This document shows, piece by piece, positions 1-3,850 of a stretch of DNA of 5,604 nt; position 1 is the first letter of the stretch, and the number at the start of each line of letters is the position of its first letter. The DNA is from Tardiphaga sp. (lineage in GTDB: Bacteria; Pseudomonadota; Alphaproteobacteria; Rhizobiales; Xanthobacteraceae), in NCBI GenBank assembly GCA_028290325.1, contig JAQGJY010000389.1, positions 1 to 5,604 on the forward strand, written 5' to 3'. Under the pieces are notes generated by a model. That model ran no database searches. It was not told the DNA's origin and saw only the letters and a list, made by a program, of their open reading frames with translations. Position numbers and translations under genes: made by a program.

Positions 1-348
1 TTGTTGCGCGCCGTCGCGGGGGAGGTGCCGCTCGCGCGGCTGGCGATGCACTTTCACGACACCTATGGGCAGGCGCTTGCCAATCTCTACGCCGGACTGG
101 AGGAGGGCGCCCGCGTCATCGATTCCGCGGCCGGCGGGCTTGGCGGCTGTCCCTATGCGCCCGGCGCGACGGGAAATGTCGCGACCGAGGATGTCGTCTA
201 TATGCTCGAGGGCATGGGCATCGCGACCGGCGTCGATATGGATCGTCTACTCGCCGCAACCAATACGGTCAGCGCGATGATCGGCCGAGCGCCGGTCAGC
301 CGCGTCGCCACCGCGCTGAATGCCAAACGGGCAACATCGATCGCTTAG
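1..348 (+). CDS. Hydroxymethylglutaryl-CoA lyase, C-terminal part (5' end outside window)
   Basis: This enzyme cleaves HMG-CoA to acetyl-CoA and acetoacetate, the last step of leucine breakdown, in the cytoplasm. The window holds the last 115 codons. Bacterial family members are about 300 residues, so roughly the first 185 are missing and the TTG at position 1 is probably an internal Leu codon. The motif HFHDTYGQALAN (residues 17-28 of the fragment) carries the two metal-binding His, H17 and H19. GGCPYAPGATGN (48-59) carries the catalytic Cys C50 and the metal ligand N59. The spacings H17-H19-C50-N59 match His233, His235, Cys266 and Asn275 of the human enzyme, so the fragment looks functional. 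The LATEDLVYMLEGLGI-type segment of the family follows at about residues 60-74. The stop TAG (346-348) overlaps the rimO stop on the other strand. The other members of the aldolase-type (DRE-TIM) lyase family are less likely given the GGCPYA signature. Confidence 0.93.
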   Translation: MLRAVAGEVPLARLAMHFHDTYGQALANLYAGLEEGARVIDSAAGGLGGCPYAPGATGNVATEDVVYMLEGMGIATGVDMDRLLAATNTVSAMIGRAPVSRVATALNAKRATSIA

Positions 349-1670
349 AAACCGGCGACGGTGCCGTGCAGATCATACTGGTCCGCGCGTTCGATTTTCG
401 CGGTGACGATCTCGCCGACCTTCAGCGGTCGCCGGCTTGACAGGTACACCGTGCCGTCGATCTGCGGCGCGTCGGATTTCGAGCGGCCTTTCGCGACCGT
501 CGGGCCGACCTCGTCGATGATCACCTGTTGCCGGGTGCCCACTTTACGCTTCAGCCGTTTGGCGGAAATCTTTTGCTGCCGCGCCATCAGCGCGTTCCAG
601 CGGTCCTGCTTGACCTCGTCCGGCACCATCGGGCCAAGCGCATTCGAGGTCGCACCGGCGACCGGCTCGTATTTGAAGCAGCCGACGCGGTCGATCTCGG
701 CTTCATCGAGCCAGTCGAGCAGATACTGGAAATCGCTCTCGGTCTCACCAGGAAATCCGACGATGAACGTCGAGCGCAACGTCAGATCGGGACATTCCGC
801 GCGCCACTTCTTGATGCGGGCAAGCGTCTTGTCCTGCGCCGCCGGGCGCTTCATCTGCCTCAGCACCTCGGGCGCGGCGTGCTGAAACGGAATGTCGAGA
901 TAGGGCAAAATCTTACCCTCGTTCATCAAGCCGATCACCTCATCGACATGCGGATAGGGATAGACATATTGCAATCGCACCCAAGCGCCGAATTCGCCGA
1001 GCTCGCGGGCAAGGTCGTAGAATTTCGCGCGCACCGCGCGGTCCTTCCACATGCTCTCGGCGTACTTGAGATCGACGCCATAGGCGGAGGTATCCTGCGA
1101 GATGACGAGCAGTTCCTTGACGCCGGCGGCGACCAGTTTCTCGGCCTCGCGCAGCACGTCGTTGGCCTGCCGCGAGACCAGGTCGCCGCGCAGTTTGGGA
1201 ATGATGCAGAACGAGCAGCGGTTGTTGCAGCCCTCGGAAATCTTCAAATAAGCGTAGTGCCGCGGCGTCAGCCGAATGTCCTGCTGCGGCATCAGATCGA
1301 GATGCGGATTGTGGACCGGCGGCAGCGCGCGATGGACCGCGTCGAGCACGCTGTCATATTGCTGCGGGCCGGTGATCGACAGCACGCCGGGATAGGCGGC
1401 CTCGATCTGCTCGGGTTCGGCCCCCATGCAGCCGGTGACGATCACCTTGCCGTTTTGTGCCATCGCTTCGCCGATCGCGCCGAGCGATTCCTGCTTGGCC
1501 GAGTCGAGAAAGCCGCAGGTGTTGACGATGACGAGGTCGGCGCCATCGTGCTTGCGCGCGAGTTCGTATCCCTCGGCGCGTAGCCGCGTGATGATGCGCT
1601 CTGAATCCACCAGAGCCTTGGGACACCCCAAGGATACAAAGCTGACTTTGGGCGCGGCGGCCGGTTGCAT
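345..1670 (-). CDS. rimO: Ribosomal protein S12 methylthiotransferase RimO
   Basis: RimO is a radical-SAM enzyme that adds a methylthio group to the beta-carbon of a conserved Asp of ribosomal protein S12 (Asp89 in E. coli). The 441-residue length is normal. The N-terminal methylthiotransferase domain (about 8-120) has C16 (SLGCPKALVDSE), C52 (NTCGF) and C81 (TGCMGAE), the expected ligands of the auxiliary [4Fe-4S] cluster. The radical-SAM domain (about 135-370) has the CxxxCxxC triad C148, C152 and C155 in SEGCNNRCSFCIIPKLRG. The CIIPKLRG form points to RimO and not to the tRNA enzyme MiaB, which has CVVPYTRG-like sequence. A C-terminal TRAM domain (about 376-441) would bind S12. The ATG at 1668-1670 fits the family start; a weak AGG lies 10 bases upstream of it. 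The gene is monocistronic within the window and divergent from nasT. It converges on the HMG-CoA lyase gene with a 4-base stop overlap, which leaves no room for a separate terminator. Confidence 0.96.
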   Translation of the reverse strand: MQPAAAPKVSFVSLGCPKALVDSERIITRLRAEGYELARKHDGADLVIVNTCGFLDSAKQESLGAIGEAMAQNGKVIVTGCMGAEPEQIEAAYPGVLSITGPQQYDSVLDAVHRALPPVHNPHLDLMPQQDIRLTPRHYAYLKISEGCNNRCSFCIIPKLRGDLVSRQANDVLREAEKLVAAGVKELLVISQDTSAYGVDLKYAESMWKDRAVRAKFYDLARELGEFGAWVRLQYVYPYPHVDEVIGLMNEGKILPYLDIPFQHAAPEVLRQMKRPAAQDKTLARIKKWRAECPDLTLRSTFIVGFPGETESDFQYLLDWLDEAEIDRVGCFKYEPVAGATSNALGPMVPDEVKQDRWNALMARQQKISAKRLKRKVGTRQQVIIDEVGPTVAKGRSKSDAPQIDGTVYLSSRRPLKVGEIVTAKIERADQYDLHGTVAGF

Positions 1671-1782
1671 GTCTGATCTGCCTGATTGATGGGCAGGAGC
1701 TAACCCCTATCTGTCGCGATGACAAGGCTTTAAGCTGTACGATAGCGTGCTACTGATACGTTCATACGCGAATAGAGCAGTC
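1671..1782. promoter_or_regulatory. Divergent intergenic region rimO / nasT
   Basis: This 112-base spacer must hold the promoters of both rimO (leftward) and nasT (rightward). I see no convincing -35/-10 pair or sigma-54 element. The best leftward candidate is TTGTCA (complement of 1719-1724), followed after 17 bases by a poor -10 element. Two small palindromes lie on the nasT side, GCTT-T-AAGC (1727-1735) and TAGC-GT-GCTA (1743-1752). They could be operators or chance. Confidence 0.4.
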
Positions 1783-2373
1783 ATGGGCACCGAGCCGTCT
1801 CCGAAAATCGTCATCGTCGATGAAAATCCGGTTCGCGCCGCCATTCTTGAAGATGGGCTGCGCGAGGCCGGGTTTTCCCGCGTCGAGCACATCCGCGAGA
1901 TGCAGAACCTGCTGGCGCGGATCTATGCGCTGGATCCTGACGTGATCGTGATCGACCTGGAGAATCCGAGCCGAGACGTGCTCGAGCAAATGTTTCAGGT
2001 CAGCCGCGCCGTGCGCCGGCCAATCGCGATGTTCGTCGATCAGAGCGATACGGATTCGATCCGCGAGTCGGTCGATGCCGGCGTGTCGGCCTATATCGTG
2101 GACGGGTTGAAGAAAGAGCGCATGCGCGCGATCCTCGATCTCTGCATCTCGCGCTTCAACGCATTTTCAAAGTTGCAGGACGAGCTGGAGCGCACCAAGT
2201 CGGCGCTCGAAGATCGCAAGATCATCGATCGCGCCAAGGGCATGCTGATGAAGTTGAAGGGCCTCTCCGAGGAAGAAGCCTATGTGTTGCTGCGATCGAC
2301 CGCGATGCGCGAAAAGAAGAAAATCGGTGACATCGCACAATCGATCATCACGGCGGCGGAGTTGCTGAAATGA
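1783..2373 (+). CDS. nasT: NasT, nitrate-responsive ANTAR-domain antiterminator
   Basis: NasT is a cytoplasmic RNA-binding regulator. When its partner NasS releases it in response to nitrate or nitrite, it binds a leader RNA and allows expression of nitrate-assimilation genes. The protein is 196 residues, normal for the family. Residues 8-120 form a receiver-like domain with the acidic pair D13/E14 and the usual phospho-acceptor D58 (VIVIDLENPSRD). The conserved Thr and Lys positions appear to be D86 (FVDQSD) and D107 (AYIVDGL), so phosphorylation is doubtful. A helical linker (about 125-142) leads into the ANTAR domain (about 143-193), marked by DRKIIDRAKGMLM and GLSEEEAYVLLRS. I chose the ATG at 1783: it has AGAG 5 bases upstream and gives the family-typical N-terminus ahead of KIVIVDENPVRAAIL. 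An in-frame GTG at 1747 would add 12 unlikely residues and has no ribosome-binding site. The 3' end overlaps nasS by 4 bases, so the two proteins are probably made in step. Confidence 0.92.
   Translation: MGTEPSPKIVIVDENPVRAAILEDGLREAGFSRVEHIREMQNLLARIYALDPDVIVIDLENPSRDVLEQMFQVSRAVRRPIAMFVDQSDTDSIRESVDAGVSAYIVDGLKKERMRAILDLCISRFNAFSKLQDELERTKSALEDRKIIDRAKGMLMKLKGLSEEEAYVLLRSTAMREKKKIGDIAQSIITAAELLK
2358..2361 (+). promoter_or_regulatory. Ribosome-binding site of nasS, inside the nasT end
   Basis: GGAG sits 8 bases before the nasS ATG (2370) within the last codons of nasT. Together with the ATGA stop/start overlap, this supports translational coupling and confirms the nasS start. Confidence 0.7.
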
Positions 2374-3530
2374 CCGCGCATTCGCTTCGGATCGGATTCA
2401 TCCCGCTGATCGACGCTGCCTCGACGATCATCGCGGCCGACAAGGGCTTTGCCGCCGCGGAAGGCCTGGAGATCGATCTCGTACGCGAGGTGTCGTGGTC
2501 GAACGTGCGCGACAAACTCAATCTCGGCCTGTTCGATGCCGCGCATATCTTGGCACCCGTGGCGATCGCGTCGAGTCTTGGACTCGGCCACATCAAGGTG
2601 CCGATCGTCGCGCCGTTTACGCTCAATATGAATGGCAATGCCATCACCGTGTCGCCGGGGCTGTACGCGGAGATCGTCCGCGAAATCGACGGGACTGCGC
2701 GCGATCCATTGACGACCGCGCGGGCGCTCGCGCGGGTCTGCGCCGCCAGACGCAACCGGGCCATGGAGCCGGTGACGCTCGGCATGACGTTTCCCTACTC
2801 GACGCACAATTATCAGTTGCGGTTTTGGATGGCGGCCGGCGGCGTCGATCCCGACGAGGACGTGCGGCTCGTCGTATTGCCGCCGCCTTACATGGTGGAT
2901 AGCCTCGCCAGCGGACAGGTCGATGGCTTCTGCGTGGGCGCGCCATGGAATGCGGTCGCGGTCGATCGCGGCATTGGTTGGATCCTGCATTTCGGACCGG
3001 ACATTCTGAAGCGCGCCGCCGAAAAGGTGCTGGCGGTGCGCCAGCAATGGGCCGAGGCCAATCCAGACGTGTTGTCCCGGCTGATCCGCGCGCATCGGGC
3101 GGCGGCCGACTTCATCGACGATGCTGGAAATCACGACGAGGTCGCGGCCATTCTGGCGCGGCCGGATCGGGTCAATGCCGACGCCCAGATTATCAAAGCC
3201 GTGCTGGCCGGACGGCTGGTGATGGCCAAAGGCGGATCACCGCGTGAGCAGCGCGACTATATGCTGTTTGGCCGCGACGCCGCCGACCGCCCGGATCCGT
3301 CGCAGGCAACCTGGCTTTATGCGCAGATGGTCCGTTGGGGACAGACCACAGCCACGCCGGACGGGCTGAGGGCCGCGCAAGCGACGTTCCGGCCGGATCT
3401 CTACGACGCCGCGATCGGCACGACGACAGTGGCGCGAAGCTCGATCGGCGCATTTGTCGGACCCGCCATCGAGGGCGACGATATCGCCGCTTATCTCGCC
3501 GCGTTCCCCGCCTTCGCCAAGCGGGCCTGA
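2370..3530 (+). CDS. nasS: NasS, cytoplasmic nitrate/nitrite sensor of the NrtA fold
   Basis: NasS is the ligand-sensing half of the NasST pair. It resembles the periplasmic nitrate-binding protein NrtA but works in the cytoplasm, binding NasT when nitrate/nitrite is absent and releasing it when they are present. The 386-residue protein starts directly on the first beta strand (SLRIGFIPLIDAAST, residues 5-19). It has no signal peptide, Tat motif or lipobox, which argues for NasS and against an ABC-transporter binding protein. Family segments are VSWSNVRDKLNLG (41-53, compare the SWxNIRDKL of NrtA), DAAHILAPVA (56-65), FPYSTHNYQLRFWMAAGG (141-158) and GFCVGAPWN (186-194). The ATG overlaps the nasT stop and has GGAG 8 bases upstream. 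No nrtABC transporter genes follow within the window; the next gene is nirA after 320 bases. The main alternative, a solute-binding protein for nitrate or taurine import, is disfavoured by the missing export signal and the nasT neighbour. Confidence 0.9.
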   Translation: MTAHSLRIGFIPLIDAASTIIAADKGFAAAEGLEIDLVREVSWSNVRDKLNLGLFDAAHILAPVAIASSLGLGHIKVPIVAPFTLNMNGNAITVSPGLYAEIVREIDGTARDPLTTARALARVCAARRNRAMEPVTLGMTFPYSTHNYQLRFWMAAGGVDPDEDVRLVVLPPPYMVDSLASGQVDGFCVGAPWNAVAVDRGIGWILHFGPDILKRAAEKVLAVRQQWAEANPDVLSRLIRAHRAAADFIDDAGNHDEVAAILARPDRVNADAQIIKAVLAGRLVMAKGGSPREQRDYMLFGRDAADRPDPSQATWLYAQMVRWGQTTATPDGLRAAQATFRPDLYDAAIGTTTVARSSIGAFVGPAIEGDDIAAYLAAFPAFAKRA

Positions 3531-3535
3531 CACCC

Positions 3536-3548
3536 CCGGGCGACCCGG
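3536..3548 (+). terminator. Possible weak hairpin terminator after nasS
   Basis: CCGGG-CGA-CCCGG forms a 5-bp GC stem with a three-base loop, starting 6 bases after the nasS stop. The sequence after it is only mildly A/T-rich (CAATATTTG) and has no U-tract, so it may slow or protect RNA ends without terminating. Confidence 0.25.
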
Positions 3549-3665
3549 CTCAATATTTGTGCGGTGCGGTCTAATTCCCAAGCACGGTCCGTCCTAGCGC
3601 CCAAACGGGTTCCATTCAACCGATGTAAGCCCTTGCGATCGCGCTGTTTTTGGTCGATTTCGCAG

Positions 3666-3681
3666 TGGCACACAATTTGAA
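3666..3681 (+). promoter_or_regulatory. Candidate sigma-54 (RpoN) promoter of nirA
   Basis: TGGCAC-N5-TTGAA compares with the RpoN consensus TGGCAC-N5-TTGCA. The -24 element is perfect and the spacing is exact; the -12 element has A where C is expected. Transcription would start near 3692, giving a leader of about 159 bases. Nitrogen-assimilation genes are commonly driven by RpoN with the activator NtrC, so the placement makes sense. I found no clear paired NtrC site upstream, and the -12 deviation keeps confidence moderate. Confidence 0.55.
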
Positions 3682-3688
3682 TGACAGA

Positions 3689-3719
3689 GCTTGATCGGCG
3701 CGTGTTCGTCCGATCAAGC
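3689..3719 (+). repeat. 10-bp perfect inverted repeat at the start of the nirA leader
   Basis: GCTTGATCGG (3689-3698) is the exact reverse complement of CCGATCAAGC (3710-3719), with an 11-base loop in which a small extra stem is possible (3700-3702 with 3707-3709). If transcription starts near 3692, about 7 bp of the stem would exist in RNA. It may be a 5' stabilising hairpin, a competing structure for the hairpins downstream, or a DNA operator. The inverted repeat is certain; its role is not. Confidence 0.6.
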
Positions 3720-3731
3720 CATGGATTTCCG

Positions 3732-3760
3732 CAGCAACGAGGCTGATCGGACCGTTCCGA
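3732..3760 (+). promoter_or_regulatory. Tandem hexaloop hairpins: candidate NasT (ANTAR) RNA target in the nirA leader
   Basis: There are two adjacent hairpins separated by one base (A3746). Hairpin 1 is CAGC-AACGAG-GCTG (3732-3745) and hairpin 2 is TCGG-ACCGTT-CCGA (3747-3760). Each has a perfect 4-bp stem and a six-base loop with A at position 1 and G at position 4. That is the described signature for RNA bound by ANTAR-domain proteins such as NasR, EutV and NasT. The element lies about 40 bases into the predicted transcript and 90 bases before the nirA ATG, directly downstream of nasT-nasS. Stems are short and no classical U-tract terminator follows, so the downstream switch is unclear. 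The structure was found by eye, not by folding. Confidence 0.7.
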
Positions 3761-3789
3761 ATGATCGCCATGCAGGCGCATGACCGTTC
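3750..3789 (+). repeat. Direct repeat GACCGTTC, two copies
   Basis: Copies lie at 3750-3757 and 3782-3789, 32 bases apart. The first contains the whole loop of hairpin 2. The second repeats the loop sequence ACCGTT, but its flanks pair poorly (G-C, U-G, then an A/C mismatch), so it is not a good second hexaloop. It could be a decoy or competing strand. Confidence 0.5.
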
Positions 3790-3839
3790 GCGATCGGCCG
3801 TAATCCACCCCCGTTGACGCCGCCTCGACAGCCGGCAGC

Positions 3840-3843
3840 AGGA
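3840..3843 (+). promoter_or_regulatory. Ribosome-binding site of nirA
   Basis: AGGA sits 7 bases before the ATG at 3851 and fixes that start. The overlapping GGAACG (3841-3846) is the reverse complement of CGTTCC (3753-3758) in hairpin 2, so the site could be masked when hairpin 2 is open. Confidence 0.7.
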
Positions 3844-3850
3844 ACGCCCG

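Larger units (their letters stand above)
3531..3850 (+). other. Gene-free nasS-nirA intergenic region with nirA promoter and leader
   Basis: This 320-base gap has no credible protein gene on either strand. In order it holds a short GC hairpin after nasS (3536-3548), a palindrome GCGATCGC (3635-3642) followed by a run of five T (3647-3651), a sigma-54-like promoter (3666-3681), a 10-bp inverted repeat (3689-3719), two adjacent hexaloop hairpins (3732-3760), a repeated GACCGTTC (3750-3757 and 3782-3789) and the nirA ribosome-binding site (3840-3843). The density of structure, next to a NasST pair, suggests an RNA-regulated leader of about 160 bases. Confidence 0.8.

Noticed and set aside
528..1583. 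351-codon open frame on + across rimO
   Set aside because: It is antisense to a clear RimO with all cluster Cys present. Long antisense frames are expected in high-GC codon usage, and its protein shows no recognisable domain.
1747..1782. GTG start that would extend nasT by 12 residues
   Set aside because: It has no ribosome-binding site, and the extra residues precede the normal family N-terminus, whereas ATG 1783 has AGAG 5 bases upstream.
2280..3134. 284-codon frame on - across nasT/nasS
   Set aside because: It is antisense to two well-supported genes and low-complexity in His/Arg, as typical of shadows.
3552..3590. Possible NtrC site near GTGCGGTGCGG and AAGCACGG
   Set aside because: The half-sites are in the wrong orientation and spacing for the GCAC...GTGC dyad; only isolated partial matches are seen.
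3628..3651. Possible intrinsic terminator: GCGATCGC palindrome followed by T5
   Set aside because: The stem directly before the T-run is only about 3 bp (AGC/GCT) with mismatches inside, and the T-run is short. It is not enough to call.
3819..3836. GCCG/CGGC hairpin just before the nirA ribosome-binding site as a terminator
   Set aside because: It has a 4-bp stem with an interrupted inner part and no U-tract. It could be part of the leader fold but is not a terminator on this evidence.
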